A stretch of DNA of 49,583 nt from an uncultured Bacteroidota bacterium (lineage in GTDB: Bacteria; Bacteroidota; Bacteroidia; Bacteroidales; GCA-2748055), in the NCBI GenBank assembly GCA_937129385.1, contig CAKZNC010000005.1, positions 1 to 49,583 on the forward strand. Direction: 5' to 3'. The first letter of the stretch is position 1, and each line of letters begins with the position of its first letter. The notes under the pieces are model-generated. The model did no database searches. It had not been told where the DNA came from and saw only the letters and a program-made list of their open reading frames with translations. The translations under genes were made by a program, and so were the position numbers. Below are positions 34,053 to 45,381 of the stretch, piece after piece.

Positions 34053-35072
34053 CTACTTGGAATTCTTCTTGTAATATCTGATCATCCTGGGGATTACCTC
34101 GGCAAAATCCCCTGTGATCACGTAATCAGCAATCGAATTGATCGGTGCATTCGCATCGGTATTGATGGAAATGATCATTGAAGATTCCATCATCCCTGCT
34201 CTGTGCTGAATTTGTCCGGAAATACCACAGGCAATATACAGTTTAGGCCTTACCGTCACACCGGTCTGCCCGATTTGCCTGTCATGCTCGATATACCCTG
34301 CATCCACAGCTGCACGTGTTCCGCCTACCTCTCCGCCCAGCACATCGGCGAGCTCATAGAGAATATTGAAATTTTCTTTAGAACCCACCCCGTAACCTCC
34401 GGCTACGATAATCTGGGCACCTTTGATATTCACCTTTTTATCTTCAACCTTGCGGTCAATGATCTCAATCACAAAATCATCTTTTCCGACAATCTCGTTT
34501 ACATCCCAGTTCTTCACTTTGCCCTTAACCGGCTGATCCATTTCTTCCCGTTTCATCACTCCTTCGCGCACTGTTGCCAGCTGGGGCCTTGTTTCCGGAT
34601 TTATGATCGTGGCCACGATATTCCCACCAAATGCAGGACGTATCTGATAAAGCAGGTCTTTATATGTGGTATCAGTCTTCTTTTCATAATGTTCTCCGAT
34701 CTCCAGGCTCGTACAGTCGGCTGTCAGTCCACTCTTCAGCGCAGATGCCACCCTGGGGGCCAGGTCACGACCTACCGTGGATGCTCCGAACAGTCCGATC
34801 TGCGGCTTCTCTTTCCCTATTATTTCACACACCACGCTCGTATGCGGAAGGGTCTGATAGAATTCAAGTCGTTTATCTTCGGCCTTGTGTACCACATTGG
34901 CACCATGTGCAAAAAGCGTTTTTTCCAGGCCCTTCAGATCATTTCCAATAAGGATACCTTCTACCTGCACCTTCAGTTGATTTGCAAGGCTTTTCGCCTT
35001 CGTCAACAGCTCAAGGCTTACATCTGCAACGGCATTGCCGTTGGTTTCGCAATAGACAATAATATTATTCAC
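34053..35072 (-). CDS. etfA: Electron transfer flavoprotein alpha subunit
   Basis: Alpha subunit of the heterodimeric ETF that takes electrons from acyl-CoA dehydrogenases. 339 residues. The N-terminal domain starts MNNIIVYCETNGNAVADVSL. The FAD-binding C-terminal domain begins near 215 (IIVAGGYGVGSKENF). It contains GGTRAAVDAGYIEHDRQIGQ, TGVTVRPKLYIACGISGQIQ and SIISI-type sequence followed by NTDANAPINSIADYVITGDF, all hallmarks of EtfA. It begins 22 nt after etfB and 23 nt before the acyl-CoA dehydrogenase, forming a three-gene operon. Confidence 0.97.
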   Translation of the reverse strand: MNNIIVYCETNGNAVADVSLELLTKAKSLANQLKVQVEGILIGNDLKGLEKTLFAHGANVVHKAEDKRLEFYQTLPHTSVVCEIIGKEKPQIGLFGASTVGRDLAPRVASALKSGLTADCTSLEIGEHYEKKTDTTYKDLLYQIRPAFGGNIVATIINPETRPQLATVREGVMKREEMDQPVKGKVKNWDVNEIVGKDDFVIEIIDRKVEDKKVNIKGAQIIVAGGYGVGSKENFNILYELADVLGGEVGGTRAAVDAGYIEHDRQIGQTGVTVRPKLYIACGISGQIQHRAGMMESSMIISINTDANAPINSIADYVITGDFAEVIPRMIRYYKKNSK

Positions 35073-35094
35073 GATTACTGGTTTTAGGTAGAGA

Positions 35095-35967
35095 CTATCC
35101 GATGGTATGGTTCTCTATCAGTTCAACAATAAGTTCTTCAATCTCTTTCTCATCCGAATTGATCACTTTGGCCTCTTTCGCTTTAAAGACTACGTTCTCA
35201 ATCTTTTTAACCTTGGTAGGAGACCCGGAGAGCCCGAGTGCTTCAACATTGGCCTCAATCTCATGCACGCCCATTTCCCTGATCTTCAGGTAAGGCCTGT
35301 CTTGGAACAACCTGGTATAATCCTCCGTTGCATCCTGTAGTTCTGTCAGGGTACGCGCGTGCTTGTATTTCATCACGTTTTTCGCGATACGCGGACGGCA
35401 ATCCGGTGCGGAGCTGTGTACGGTCAACAGCACCGGGAAAGGCGCTTTCACAACCTCAAATCCATTGTCAAGCCTGCGCCTGATGACCATTGATTTAGCA
35501 TCGATCTTTTCAATTTCCTCCACGTAGGTGACCTGGGGAATCTGCAATTTTTCTGCAACCTGAGGTCCAACCTGGGCGGTATCCCCATCAATGGCCTGGC
35601 GGCCTGCCACCACTACATCATATTTCATTTTGCCAATGGCTGTTGAGATTGCATAAGAGGTAGCCAGTGTATCCGATCCGGCAAATTTCCGGTCGGTAAG
35701 AAGTACACCTCCGTCGGCTCCTCGGTAAAGTCCTTCACGGATCACTTCTGCTGCACGACCAGGCCCCATTGTCAACAGGTGCACTTCAGAACCCGGGACC
35801 ATGTCCTTGATTCTAAGCGCCTGTTCGAGCGCATTGAGATCCTCCGGGTTAAATATGGCCTCCAGGGCGGCCCTGTTTACAGTCCCGTCTGCTTTCATGG
35901 CATCCTTACCCACATTTCGCGTATCAGGTACCTGTTTTGCTAAAACTATGATTTTTAGAGATTTCAC
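35095..35967 (-). CDS. etfB: Electron transfer flavoprotein beta subunit (GTG start)
   Basis: Beta subunit of ETF, 290 residues. The N-terminus MKSLKIIVLAKQVPDTRNVG and the internal NPEDLNALEQALRIKD are typical. So are AGRQAIDGDTAQVGPQVAEK and the C-terminal signature region TYVEEIEKID. The only start that gives the full N-terminus is a GTG at 35967-35965; no in-frame ATG lies nearby. It opens the etfB-etfA-acyl-CoA dehydrogenase operon. The best promoter lies about 260 nt upstream, so the mRNA should have a long leader. Confidence 0.96.
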   Translation of the reverse strand: MKSLKIIVLAKQVPDTRNVGKDAMKADGTVNRAALEAIFNPEDLNALEQALRIKDMVPGSEVHLLTMGPGRAAEVIREGLYRGADGGVLLTDRKFAGSDTLATSYAISTAIGKMKYDVVVAGRQAIDGDTAQVGPQVAEKLQIPQVTYVEEIEKIDAKSMVIRRRLDNGFEVVKAPFPVLLTVHSSAPDCRPRIAKNVMKYKHARTLTELQDATEDYTRLFQDRPYLKIREMGVHEIEANVEALGLSGSPTKVKKIENVVFKAKEAKVINSDEKEIEELIVELIENHTIG

Positions 35968-36229
35968 AAGTATATATTTTAGTTATAGTATTAGATTATG
36001 ATTTATTACAAATTTCATTTATTCTCAAGATGATTGGTTGCCTCTCATCAAAACGATATTATCAGCAGTGTTCGGTCAGGCCTCATCATGAGGCTCTTTA
36101 CTTCGATCTATCTATATGATCATTTGTCCTTGCTCCGCATAACCTGTAGCCCGGCGAAGCCAAATAACTATGTCCAAAGATGAGGGTATCATTCGGAATA
36201 GTTTATATCAACATCAATAGCATGGGTGG
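35968..36229 (-). promoter_or_regulatory. Long 5' leader of the etf operon, about 257 nt
   Basis: This gene-free stretch would be transcribed from the promoter at 36259-36230. It contains a 6-bp hairpin GCCTCA/TGAGGC (36080-36094). It also contains a more GC-rich segment (36140-36170) with GGCTTCGCCGGGC, unlike the AT-rich flanks. No known riboswitch class was recognised. A short plus-strand frame of about 31 codons at 36089-36184 has no supporting evidence. Confidence 0.45.
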
Positions 36230-36259
36230 CAAAATTAATAGTTTTTCCCTATTGAGCAA
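36230..36259 (-). promoter_or_regulatory. etf operon promoter: TTG, 19 nt, TAATTTTG
   Basis: On the minus strand TTG (36259-36257) precedes TAATTTTG (36237-36230) by exactly 19 nt, a full match to the Bacteroidota TTG-N19-TAnnTTTG consensus. No gene on this strand starts between it and etfB. Confidence 0.7.
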
Positions 36260-36280
36260 GATGGAGATATTGTTTTGTTC

Positions 36281-36308
36281 GAAAAAAAAACCCCTTCAAA
36301 TGAAGGGG
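36281..36308 (-). terminator. Rho-independent terminator of the rpoBC-DUF3467 operon
   Basis: CCCCTTC and GAAGGGG (36291-36297, 36302-36308) form a 7-bp stem with a 4-nt loop. On the minus strand it is followed by nine T residues (A tract 36282-36290), 32 nt beyond the DUF3467 stop. Confidence 0.88.
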
Positions 36309-36339
36309 TTCAGTAACTGATTTACAAGATCGTTCGAAA

Positions 36340-36660
36340 TTAAGCCTGGGCAGTTGGTCCGCCAAAATTCATTGGCATACCCGGTGTGCCGCCAGGCCCC
36401 GGATCTTTGATCTTTCCATGAACGTTTTCGAATTTCGCAACATTGTCCTTCAAAGCATTCAGCAGTCGCTTTGCATGTTCGGGAGTCAAGATCACCCTTG
36501 ATTTCACTTCTGCCTTGGGCAGTCCGGGCATTACCCGCACGAAATCAAGTACAAATTCTGACGTTGAATGGGTGATGACAGCCAGGTTTGCATAGGTACC
36601 CTGTGCCACATCCTCCTTCAATTCAATGCTGATCTGATTCTTCTTTTGTTTCTCTTCCAT
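36340..36660 (-). CDS. DUF3467-family protein
   Basis: A 106-residue cytosolic protein. ISIELKEDVAQGTYANLAVI, FVLDFVRVMPGLPKAEVKSR and VILTPEHAKRLLNALKDNVA match the DUF3467 family, which often follows rpoC in Bacteroidota. The last 22 residues are Gly/Pro/Met-rich and probably disordered. It starts 10 nt after the rpoC stop and ends at a strong terminator, so it is the last gene of the rpoBC transcript. Function unknown. Confidence 0.92.
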   Translation of the reverse strand: MEEKQKKNQISIELKEDVAQGTYANLAVITHSTSEFVLDFVRVMPGLPKAEVKSRVILTPEHAKRLLNALKDNVAKFENVHGKIKDPGPGGTPGMPMNFGGPTAQA

Positions 36661-36670
36661 GATCAGGATT

Positions 36671-39600
36671 TTAATCTTCCAACTTTTCGGAAGGTTCTTC
36701 TACTGTACCTTCAGCTTCCCCTGATGCTGTCAGTCGCTCATATTCCTCCTTGGATCCTACTACCAGGTTGTTGTACTTACGTATACCTGTTCCGGCAGGA
36801 ATAAGGTGTCCCACGATAACATTTTCCTTCAGTCCTTCCAGTTCATCCATACGGCCGAAGATTGCTGCTTCGTTCAATACCTTCGTGGTTTCCTGGAATG
36901 ATGCAGCAGAAATAAAGCTGTTTGTCTGCAACGCCGCTTTCGTAATCCCCTGGAGTTCCTGGGAAGATGTGGCAGGCACAGCATCCCTTGCCTCGATGAG
37001 TTTCAAATCCTTTCTTTTAAGGATCGAATTCTCATCCCTGAGTTTTCGCGCGGTAATGGTCTGTCCCTGACGATAGGAAGTTGATTCACCGACCTCCACG
37101 ATCACCTTCTTGCCGTAGATCCAGTCATTCTCATTCATAAAGTCAAGTTTATCAACCACTTGCTTTTCAAGGAATTTGGTGTCACCCGGATCAATGATCT
37201 CGACTTTCCGCATCATCTGTCTCACGATGATCTCAAAATGCTTGTCATTGATCTTCACACCTTGCATCCGGTATACTTCCTGAACTTCATTCACGATGTA
37301 TTCCTGTACCTTTGTCGGTCCTTTGATGGCCAGGATATCTGAAGGTGTAATGGCTCCGTCCGACAGCGGGATTCCTGCCCGCACATAGTCATTCTCCTGT
37401 ACCAGGATCTGTTTGGACAGCGGAACCAGGTATTTTTTCACCTCACCTGCTTTGGAGGTGATGATGATCTCCCTGTTACCACGCTTGATCTTCCCGAATG
37501 CCACTTCCCCGTCGATCTCCGAAACCACTGCCGGGTTGGATGGATTCCGTGCCTCGAAAAGTTCTGTAACACGTGGCAGACCACCGGTGATGTCACCCGA
37601 CTTACCAACAGCCCTTGGGATCTTTACAAGTACCTGTCCGGCATTTACCTTGTCACCTTCGCTGACAGCGATATGTGAACCAACCGGCAGGTTATAGGTC
37701 TTCTCTGTTCCCTTCGCGTCACTGATCATCACGATCGGGTTCTTGGTCCTGTCCCTTGTTTCAACGATCACCTTCTCTTTGAATCCTGTCTGTTCATCGG
37801 ACTCTTCGCGGAAGGTAACTCCTTCGATCACATTCTCAAACTTTACCTTTCCATCAACCTCACTGATGATCAGTGCATTATATGGGTCCCACTGACAGAT
37901 CAGGTCCCCCTTCTTCACCTCGGATCCCTCTTTTGAATAGAGGACTGATCCGTACGGAATATTGTGGGTTGTCAGTGCTATACCTGTATTCTTATCAAGG
38001 ATACGGAGTTCCGCAAGACGTCCGATTACCACTTCCACTTTATCTCCTGTATCCGGATCCTTTCGGGTAACGGTACGAAGTTCATCGATCTCGATCTTTC
38101 CGTCATACTTGGCGATCACGCTTGATTCTGCCGTAATATTGGAGGCAGTACCACCAACGTGGAAGGTACGCAGTGTCAGCTGTGTACCAGGTTCACCGAT
38201 TGACTGTGCTGCGATCACACCGACAGCCTCACCAATCTGAACCATTTTCCCTGTTGCCAGGTTACGTCCGTAGCACTTACTACACACTCCTCTTGTAGAT
38301 TCGCAGGTCAGTACTGACCGGATCTCCACTGAGTCGATGGGTGATTCTTCAATGGCAGCTGCCACATCTTCTGTGATCTCTTCTCCGGATTCCACGATCT
38401 GGTCTCCCGTCAGCGGATGGTAGACATCATGTACAGTTGTGCGGCCAAGAACTCTCTCATAGAGTGTTTCCACTACCTCTTCATTCTTCTTGATTGCAGT
38501 TGCGATCAATCCGCGTAGTGTTCCACAATCAAATTCATTGATAATCACATCCTGGGACACATCAACAAGCCGGCGGGTCAGGTACCCGGCATCAGCTGTT
38601 TTAAGTGCGGTATCGGCCAGACCTTTACGTGCACCGTGTGTGGAGATAAAATACTCAAGTACAGAAAGGCCTTCTTTAAAGTTGGAGAGGATCGGGTTTT
38701 CGATAATTTCAGATCCTGTGGCTCCTGATTTCTGTGGCTTTGCCATCAGTCCCCTCATCCCTGAGAGCTGACGGATCTGCTCCTTGGACCCCCTTGCACC
38801 AGAATCAAGCATCATGTAAACAGGGTTGAAACCCTGGTTATCTGTACTTAGCTGCTTCATCAGTGTCTGGGTCAGTTTTGCATTGGTATGTGTCCAGACA
38901 TCAATGATCTGGTTGTACCTCTCGTTATTGGTAATCACACCCATGTTATAGGAGTCCAGCACCTCATCAACCTGTTCATATCCTTCCTTCACGTAGATCT
39001 CCTTTTCGTCAGGCACGATCACATCATCCAGGTTAAATGAGAGACCACCCCTGAATGCCATACCGAAACCAAGGCTCTTGATATCGTCCAGGAACTGTGC
39101 TGTTGCAGCAGTTCCACTTGCTTTTAGTACGCGGCCAATGATATCACGCAATGATTTCTTGGTCAAAAGGTCGTTGATATAACCGATCTCCGGGGGAACA
39201 AATTCATTAAAGATCACACGTCCCACGGTAGTTTCGATCACTTCTGTCTCCCCATTCTCTGCACCGAGTTTTGGAATCTTCACCTTGATAACGGCGTGCA
39301 GGTCCACTTTCTTCTCATTATATGCTATGGTCACCTCCTCCGAAGAGTAGAAGGTCAGACCTTCTCCTTTCACCACCCTATCTTTTGAAGATTTCCTTGC
39401 CTTGGTGATGTAATACAGTCCGAGTACCATGTCCTGGGAAGGAACTGTGATCGGCGCACCATTGGCAGGGTTCAGGATGTTATGAGAGGCAAGCATCAGT
39501 ATCTGTGCTTCCAGTACTGCAGCATTTCCAAGCGGAAGGTGAACAGCCATCTGGTCACCATCAAAGTCGGCATTAAATGCGGTACAAACAAGCGGGTGTA

Positions 39601-40984
39601 ACTGTATTGCCTTGCCCTCGATCAGCTTTGGCTGGAATGCCTGGATACCGAGTCGGTGCAGTGTCGGTGCACGGTTCAGCAAAACAGGGTGTCCCTTGAG
39701 CACATTTTCAAGGATGTCCCAGACCACCGGATCTTTCCTGTCTACGATCTTTTTCGCAGATTTAACAGTCTTAACAATCCCTCTTTCGATCAGTTTACGT
39801 ATCACGAAGGGCTTGTAGAGTTCAGCCGCCATGTCTTTAGGCAGACCGCATTCATGCAATTGCAATTCAGGTCCGACCACGATCACGGAACGCGCGGAAT
39901 AGTCCACACGTTTACCGAGCAGGTTCTGACGGAACCGTCCCTGCTTACCTTTCAGACTGTCTGACAGAGATTTAAGCGGACGATTGGCATCAGTTTTTAC
40001 CGCATTTGATTTCCGTGAATTATCAAACAGGCTATCGACTGCTTCCTGCAGCATCCTCTTTTCATTCCTCAGGATCACTTCCGGCGCTTTGATCTCGATG
40101 AGACGTTTCAGCCTGTTGTTCCTGATGATCACTCTCCTGTAGAGGTCATTGAGGTCGGACGTTGCAAAACGCCCGCCATCCAGCGGCACCAGCGGCCTGA
40201 GTTCAGGCGGGATCACCGGGACCACTTTCACGATCATCCACTCCGGTTTGTTGATATTCTTTGAAGCCCTGAAAGCTTCCACCACCTGGAGACGTTTCAA
40301 AGCCTCGTTCTTTCTCTGCTGAGAAGTTTCGGTATTGGCCTTGTGACGCAATGAATATGACAGTTCATCCAGTTCGAGTCTTCCAAGAAGCATGTGCAAA
40401 GCTTCAGCTCCCATTCCGGCTACAAATTTTTCCGGGTCATCATCTTCGAGCATCTGGTTTTCCTTTGGTAATGTATTGAGGATATCCAGGTACTCATCCT
40501 CCGTGAGGAAGTCAAGGTAATTGATCCCATCTGCTTCTTTCACGCCCGGGTTGATCACCACGTAACGTTCATAATAGATGATTGAATCAAGCTTCTTGGT
40601 AGGCAATCCGAGCAGGTACCCGATCTTATTGGGCAATGAGCGGAAATACCAGATATGAGCGACCGGTACCACAAGGGAGATGTGCCCCATCCGTTCACGG
40701 CGAACCTTTTTCTCGGTCACCTCAACTCCACAACGGTCACATACGATCCCCTTATACCTGATCCTTTTATATTTACCACAATGACATTCGTAGTCTTTTA
40801 CAGGACCGAAGATCCGTTCACAGAACAGGCCGTCTCTTTCAGGCTTATATGTCCTGTAATTGATGGTCTCCGGTTTTAGGACCTCACCGCTGGATCTTTC
40901 CAGAATCTCTTCCGGGGAAGCCAGGCCAATAGTGATCTTTGTAAAAGAACTGCTTCTTGCCTTTGTGTCTTTCCTGAATGACAT
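36671..40984 (-). CDS. rpoC: DNA-directed RNA polymerase beta' subunit
   Basis: Largest RNA polymerase subunit, 1437 residues, a size common in Bacteroidota. The N-terminal zinc-binding site uses Cys67, Cys69, Cys82 and Cys85 ([14 protein letters not shown]). The catalytic magnesium motif [10 protein letters not shown] lies near residue 470. The second zinc site is [13 protein letters not shown] near 895. [18 protein letters not shown] follows, leading to the C-terminal jaw and clamp segments. The reading frame is intact throughout. It follows rpoB after a 71-nt spacer that can form a small stem-loop. Confidence 0.99.
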   Translation of the reverse strand: MSFRKDTKARSSSFTKITIGLASPEEILERSSGEVLKPETINYRTYKPERDGLFCERIFGPVKDYECHCGKYKRIRYKGIVCDRCGVEVTEKKVRRERMGHISLVVPVAHIWYFRSLPNKIGYLLGLPTKKLDSIIYYERYVVINPGVKEADGINYLDFLTEDEYLDILNTLPKENQMLEDDDPEKFVAGMGAEALHMLLGRLELDELSYSLRHKANTETSQQRKNEALKRLQVVEAFRASKNINKPEWMIVKVVPVIPPELRPLVPLDGGRFATSDLNDLYRRVIIRNNRLKRLIEIKAPEVILRNEKRMLQEAVDSLFDNSRKSNAVKTDANRPLKSLSDSLKGKQGRFRQNLLGKRVDYSARSVIVVGPELQLHECGLPKDMAAELYKPFVIRKLIERGIVKTVKSAKKIVDRKDPVVWDILENVLKGHPVLLNRAPTLHRLGIQAFQPKLIEGKAIQLHPLVCTAFNADFDGDQMAVHLPLGNAAVLEAQILMLASHNILNPANGAPITVPSQDMVLGLYYITKARKSSKDRVVKGEGLTFYSSEEVTIAYNEKKVDLHAVIKVKIPKLGAENGETEVIETTVGRVIFNEFVPPEIGYINDLLTKKSLRDIIGRVLKASGTAATAQFLDDIKSLGFGMAFRGGLSFNLDDVIVPDEKEIYVKEGYEQVDEVLDSYNMGVITNNERYNQIIDVWTHTNAKLTQTLMKQLSTDNQGFNPVYMMLDSGARGSKEQIRQLSGMRGLMAKPQKSGATGSEIIENPILSNFKEGLSVLEYFISTHGARKGLADTALKTADAGYLTRRLVDVSQDVIINEFDCGTLRGLIATAIKKNEEVVETLYERVLGRTTVHDVYHPLTGDQIVESGEEITEDVAAAIEESPIDSVEIRSVLTCESTRGVCSKCYGRNLATGKMVQIGEAVGVIAAQSIGEPGTQLTLRTFHVGGTASNITAESSVIAKYDGKIEIDELRTVTRKDPDTGDKVEVVIGRLAELRILDKNTGIALTTHNIPYGSVLYSKEGSEVKKGDLICQWDPYNALIISEVDGKVKFENVIEGVTFREESDEQTGFKEKVIVETRDRTKNPIVMISDAKGTEKTYNLPVGSHIAVSEGDKVNAGQVLVKIPRAVGKSGDITGGLPRVTELFEARNPSNPAVVSEIDGEVAFGKIKRGNREIIITSKAGEVKKYLVPLSKQILVQENDYVRAGIPLSDGAITPSDILAIKGPTKVQEYIVNEVQEVYRMQGVKINDKHFEIIVRQMMRKVEIIDPGDTKFLEKQVVDKLDFMNENDWIYGKKVIVEVGESTSYRQGQTITARKLRDENSILKRKDLKLIEARDAVPATSSQELQGITKAALQTNSFISAASFQETTKVLNEAAIFGRMDELEGLKENVIVGHLIPAGTGIRKYNNLVVGSKEEYERLTASGEAEGTVEEPSEKLED

Positions 40985-41017
40985 ATGCTAATAATTAAAT
41001 TGTTACAAATAAAAACG

Positions 41018-41042
41018 GAGGTTCCGGAAAATTACCGGCCTC
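41018..41042 (-). other. Small stem-loop in the rpoB-rpoC spacer
   Basis: GAGG (41018-41021) and CCGG (41024-41027) pair with CCGG (41035-41038) and CCTC (41039-41042) around a 7-nt loop. No T tract follows, so this is more likely an mRNA processing or stability element than a terminator. Confidence 0.35.
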
Positions 41043-41055
41043 ATTCAGTATACGG

Positions 41056-44000
41056 TTAGACCAGGTTCATGCTCAATCCAAGTCCGCGCAATTCATGCAG
41101 AAGTACGTTCAGTGATTCCGGGATGCCAGGTGTTGGCATCGGTTCACCTTTCACGATCGCTTCATAAGCCTTGGCTCTACCGATCACATCGTCTGATTTA
41201 ACTGTGAGGATCTCCTGCAGGATGTTGGCGGCACCAAAAGCTTCGAGTGCCCATACCTCCATTTCTCCAAAACGCTGTCCGCCAAACTGAGCTTTACCAC
41301 CCAATGGCTGCTGCGTAATCAGAGAATAAGGTCCGATGGAACGGGCGTGCATTTTGTCTTCCACCATGTGTCCCAGTTTCAGCATATAGATCACACCAAC
41401 GGTTGCAGGCTGATCGAATGGTTCACCGGTACCCCCGTCGATCAGGTTTGTTTTTCCAAACCTGGGCACTTCTGCCTTATCGGTAAGTTCGGTAATCTGA
41501 TCGATGCTTGCGCCGTCGAAGATGGGAGTTGCAAACTTCATTCCCAATCGTTTACCGGCCCATCCCAGGACAGTCTCATAGATCTGTCCGAGGTTCATCC
41601 TGGAAGGTACACCAAGTGGGTTCAGTACGATATCCACAGGGGTACCGTCCTTCAGGAACGGCATATCTTCCTGGCGAACGATCCTGGCAACAATACCTTT
41701 GTTACCGTGACGGCCAGCCATTTTATCCCCTACCGTGATCTTGCGCTTTTTCGCAACGTACACCTTCGCAAGCTGAACAATTCCCGTGGGCAGTTCATCT
41801 CCGCTGGTAACACTGTGTTTCTTGCGTTTGTAGAGACCATCGATCTCCTTGAACTTGATCATATAGTTATGGAGCAGGGTCCTGATCAGCTCATTCTTGG
41901 TTTTATCGGTGGTCCACTTATTGGGATTCACTGCATCATAGTTCAACTCCTGGAGAAGTTTCATTGTAAACTTCGTTCCTTTGGGGATGATGTCGGCATT
42001 GAGATAATCTTTAACACCCTGTGAAGTTTTTCCATTCACCAATGAAAAGAGTTTCTCTACCAGCAGTGATTTCAGTTCCTCTATATTCTTATTGTACACT
42101 TCGTCGATCTTATCGATGATCTGCTTGGTAGCAGGCTTCGACTTCCTGTCCTTCAGTGTACGTGAGAACAGTTTTTTATCGATCACCACCCCGTAAAGCG
42201 AAGGACCTGCTTTCAGCGAAGCATCCTTTACATCACCTGCCTTGTCTCCGAAGATTGCTCTGAGCAGCTTTTCTTCTGGCGAAGGATCTGATTCTCCTTT
42301 TGGTGTGATCTTTCCGATCAGAATATCACCCGGGGTGATCTCTGCACCAATCCGGATCAGTCCATTCTCATCCAGGTTCTTAGTCGCTTCCTCACTTACG
42401 TTTGGAATATCGGAAGTAAGTTCCTCAAGTCCGCGCTTGGTATCCCTGACTTCTAGCAGGTATTCATCCACATGGACTGACGTAAATACATCTTCCCTAA
42501 CGAGTCTTTCAGATACCACGATGGCATCCTCGAAGTTATACCCTTTCCAGGGCATGAAAGCCACCATCAGGTTCCTTCCCAATGCAACTTCTCCATTTTC
42601 CGTTGCATACCCCTGGGTCAGTGTCTGTCCTTTCTTCACCTTTTGTCCCCTCTTCACGATTGGCGTAAGATTGACACAGGTATTCTGATTGGTTTTCCGG
42701 AATTTAGGAAGTTTATATCTCCTGATATTGTCTTCGAAGCTTACAAACTCCTCGTCTTCGGTACGGTCATACCTGATGACGATCTCATTTGCATCCACAA
42801 AATCGATCACGCCGTCTCCTGCTGCGTTGATCTGCAGGCGGGAATCGGTTACCACACCTTCCTCAACACCAGTTCCCACGATGGGAGCTTCCGGTTTAAG
42901 CAATGGTACGGCCTGGCGCATCATATTGGATCCCATAAGTGCACGGTTTGCATCATCGTGTTCCAGGAATGGAATGAGTGATGCTGCAATGGATGCGATC
43001 TGGTTCGGAGCCACGTCCATCAGGTGCACTTCATCTTTTTCAGAAAGCGGGTAATCTGCCTCGAACCTTGCTTTTACACGCTGGTTCTTAAACGCGCCAT
43101 CATCAAGCAAAGGTGCGTTTGCCTGTGCGATCATTTTCCCCTCCTCCTCTTCAGCACTCAGGTAGACGACTCCCTTGTTGGAAATGTCTACTTTTCCAGC
43201 TTCAGCATGCCTGTAAGGTGTCTCGATAAAACCGAGCTTACTGATCTTGGCATATACACAGAGTGAAGAGATCAGCCCGATGTTCGGACCTTCAGGTGTT
43301 TCGATCGGACACAGTCTTCCATAGTGTGTGTAGTGCACGTCACGAACCTCGAATCCTGCTCGTTCCCTGGAGAGACCTCCCGGTCCGAGTGCAGACATCC
43401 TTCGCTTGTGGGTCATCTCAGCAAGCGGGTTGGTCTGGTCCATGAATTGTGACAACTGGTTTGTTCCAAAGAACGAGTTGATCACGGAAGAAAGGGTCTT
43501 GGAATTGATCAGGTCGGTAGGTGTAAACACCTCGTTGTCCCGTACATTCATCCTTTCCCTGATGGTTCTTGCCATACGGGCGAGTCCTACGCTGAACTGG
43601 TTCATCAGTTGTTCACCGACTGTACGTACCCTCCTGTTGCTCAGGTGGTCAATGTCATCCACATCGGTTTTCGAGTTGATCAGTTCGATCAGGTATTTAA
43701 TGATCTGGATAATGTCCTCCTTTGTGAGCACACGGTGATCCATATCAGTCTCCAGGTTCAGTTTCCTGTTCAGCCGGTATCGGCCCACTTCTCCCAGATC
43801 ATATCGTTTGTCCGAGAAGAAGAGCTTATCGATGACATCTCTTGCAGTTGTTTCATCCGGTGGTTCAGCATTTCTCAGCTGGCGGTAGATATGAAGCACA
43901 GCTTCTTTTTCCGAGTTACATGGATCTTTCTGCAGTGTATTGTAAATGATCGCGAAATCGGTAATGTTAGCCTCATCCTTGTGCAGCAGGATGGTTTTAC

Positions 44001-44868
44001 TTCCCGAATCCAGGATCTGATCGATATGTTCATTTTCCAGTACCGTTTCCCGGTCGATGACTACTTCATTTCTTTCTATGGATACAACTTCACCGGTATC
44101 TTCGTCAACAAAGTCTTCGATCCAGCTCTTCAGCACCCTGGCCGCAAGTTTACGACCGACAACTTTCTTTAGTCCGGTCTTTGACACCTTGATCTCATCT
44201 GCAAGTCCGAAGATCTCAAGGATATCCTTGTCACTTTCATAACCGATTGCCCTGAGGAGCGTGGTAACGGGTAATTTCTTTTTCCTGTCGATATACGCAT
44301 ACATCACGCTGTTGATGTCTGTCGCAAATTCGATCCAGGACCCCTTGAAGGGAATGATACGTGCCGAATAGAGTTTGGTTCCGTTGGCATGCAGGCTCTG
44401 TCCGAAGAAAACCCCGGGAGACCTGTGCAACTGGGAAACGACGACTCTTTCAGCACCGTTGATAATAAATGCACCTCTTTCTGTCATGTACGGTACAGTT
44501 CCCAGGTACACATCCTGGATCACTGTATCGAAATCCTCATGTTCAGGATCTGTACAATACAATTTCAGTTTTGCTTTTAAAGGCACACTGTAAGTGAGTC
44601 CCCTTTCGATACATTCATCGATGGAATACCTTGCCGGATCGATGGAGTAATCCAGAAATTCCAGCACGAAATTGTTCCGGGTATCGGTTATTGGGAAGTT
44701 TTCCTGAAAGACCCTGTATAGGCCTTCGTCTTTCCTGTTTTCAGGGGTGGTTTCCAGTTGGAAAAACTCCTGAAAAGATTTCAATTGTACTTCCAGAAAA
44801 TCGGGATATTCCAGTTGATTTTTAATGGAAGCAAAACTTACTCGTTTATTTGTTTGTGTTGATGACAT
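41056..44868 (-). CDS. rpoB: DNA-directed RNA polymerase beta subunit
   Basis: Second-largest RNA polymerase subunit. The ATG at 44868 ([20 protein letters not shown]) gives 1270 residues; an in-frame ATG at 44910 would add 14 residues lying in the upstream stem-loop. Family motifs include [20 protein letters not shown] and [20 protein letters not shown] of the rifampicin region. No obvious resistance-type change was seen there: the Asp-Gln, His and Ser positions are present. [18 protein letters not shown] and the C-terminal [20 protein letters not shown] are also present. A TAAATTTG octamer at 44888-44881 could be an internal promoter but lacks a -33 element. Confidence 0.99.
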   Translation of the reverse strand: MSSTQTNKRVSFASIKNQLEYPDFLEVQLKSFQEFFQLETTPENRKDEGLYRVFQENFPITDTRNNFVLEFLDYSIDPARYSIDECIERGLTYSVPLKAKLKLYCTDPEHEDFDTVIQDVYLGTVPYMTERGAFIINGAERVVVSQLHRSPGVFFGQSLHANGTKLYSARIIPFKGSWIEFATDINSVMYAYIDRKKKLPVTTLLRAIGYESDKDILEIFGLADEIKVSKTGLKKVVGRKLAARVLKSWIEDFVDEDTGEVVSIERNEVVIDRETVLENEHIDQILDSGSKTILLHKDEANITDFAIIYNTLQKDPCNSEKEAVLHIYRQLRNAEPPDETTARDVIDKLFFSDKRYDLGEVGRYRLNRKLNLETDMDHRVLTKEDIIQIIKYLIELINSKTDVDDIDHLSNRRVRTVGEQLMNQFSVGLARMARTIRERMNVRDNEVFTPTDLINSKTLSSVINSFFGTNQLSQFMDQTNPLAEMTHKRRMSALGPGGLSRERAGFEVRDVHYTHYGRLCPIETPEGPNIGLISSLCVYAKISKLGFIETPYRHAEAGKVDISNKGVVYLSAEEEEGKMIAQANAPLLDDGAFKNQRVKARFEADYPLSEKDEVHLMDVAPNQIASIAASLIPFLEHDDANRALMGSNMMRQAVPLLKPEAPIVGTGVEEGVVTDSRLQINAAGDGVIDFVDANEIVIRYDRTEDEEFVSFEDNIRRYKLPKFRKTNQNTCVNLTPIVKRGQKVKKGQTLTQGYATENGEVALGRNLMVAFMPWKGYNFEDAIVVSERLVREDVFTSVHVDEYLLEVRDTKRGLEELTSDIPNVSEEATKNLDENGLIRIGAEITPGDILIGKITPKGESDPSPEEKLLRAIFGDKAGDVKDASLKAGPSLYGVVIDKKLFSRTLKDRKSKPATKQIIDKIDEVYNKNIEELKSLLVEKLFSLVNGKTSQGVKDYLNADIIPKGTKFTMKLLQELNYDAVNPNKWTTDKTKNELIRTLLHNYMIKFKEIDGLYKRKKHSVTSGDELPTGIVQLAKVYVAKKRKITVGDKMAGRHGNKGIVARIVRQEDMPFLKDGTPVDIVLNPLGVPSRMNLGQIYETVLGWAGKRLGMKFATPIFDGASIDQITELTDKAEVPRFGKTNLIDGGTGEPFDQPATVGVIYMLKLGHMVEDKMHARSIGPYSLITQQPLGGKAQFGGQRFGEMEVWALEAFGAANILQEILTVKSDDVIGRAKAYEAIVKGEPMPTPGIPESLNVLLHELRGLGLSMNLV

Positions 44869-44913
44869 CTCGATAAATTCCAAATTTAACCTAGATTTAA
44901 TAATATGCATAAA

Positions 44914-44954
44914 GGTTTAGACCCCACCTGTTGTTAAAAGTGGGGTACTAAACC
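44914..44954 (-). terminator. Stem-loop between rplL and rpoB, candidate attenuator
   Basis: GGTTTAG and CCCCAC (44914-44920, 44922-44927) pair with GTGGGG and CTAAACC (44940-44945, 44948-44954) around a 12-nt loop. On the minus strand only TTTAT follows. Partial termination between the ribosomal and polymerase genes is known from other bacteria and is a plausible role. Confidence 0.65.
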
Positions 44955-44975
44955 TATAGTGGAAATGCGAGTGCC

Positions 44976-45356
44976 TTATTTGAGTTCAACTTCTGCTCCA
45001 GCTTCTTCTAATTGAGTTTTGATTGATTCAGCTTCTTCCTTGCTTACACCTTCTTTAACAGGTGCAGGTGCAGAGTCAACTACAGCTTTAGCTTCTTTCA
45101 GTCCAAGTCCGGTAAGGTCTTTTACCAGTTTCACGATTTGGAGTTTTGCTCCACCTGGTGATGTGAGAACAACGTCGAATTCGGTTTTCTCAGCTTCACC
45201 ACCACCTTCACCGCCACCGGCAGCAGGTCCTGCAACTGCAACTGCAGCAGCAGCGGGTTCAATACCGTGCTCTTCTTTAAGAATATCGAGTAACTCGTTA
45301 ACTTCTTTAACAGTCAATTCTACCAACTGATCTGCGATTGCTTTTACGTCAGCCAT
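44976..45356 (-). CDS. rplL: 50S ribosomal protein L7/L12
   Basis: The stalk protein of the large ribosomal subunit that recruits translation factors; 126 residues, normal length. The N-terminal dimerisation part ([20 protein letters not shown]) is followed by an Ala/Gly-rich hinge near 34-57. The C-terminal factor-binding domain includes [20 protein letters not shown] and [20 protein letters not shown]. It lies 25 nt after rplJ, and a stem-loop separates it from rpoB. Confidence 0.98.
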   Translation of the reverse strand: MADVKAIADQLVELTVKEVNELLDILKEEHGIEPAAAAVAVAGPAAGGGEGGGEAEKTEFDVVLTSPGGAKLQIVKLVKDLTGLGLKEAKAVVDSAPAPVKEGVSKEEAESIKTQLEEAGAEVELK

Positions 45357-45381
45357 TTTTTATTGATTTTTGTAAATGTTA

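Noticed and set aside
36089-36184. A 31-codon plus-strand frame in the etf leader
   Set aside because: Too short, no recognisable domain, and antisense to the predicted leader RNA.
35968-36229. Riboswitch upstream of etfB
   Set aside because: No core of a known riboswitch class was recognised; kept only as a leader of unknown structure.
43380-43640. Rifampicin-resistance change in rpoB
   Set aside because: The rifampicin-region motif keeps the residues expected of a sensitive enzyme, as far as can be judged by eye.
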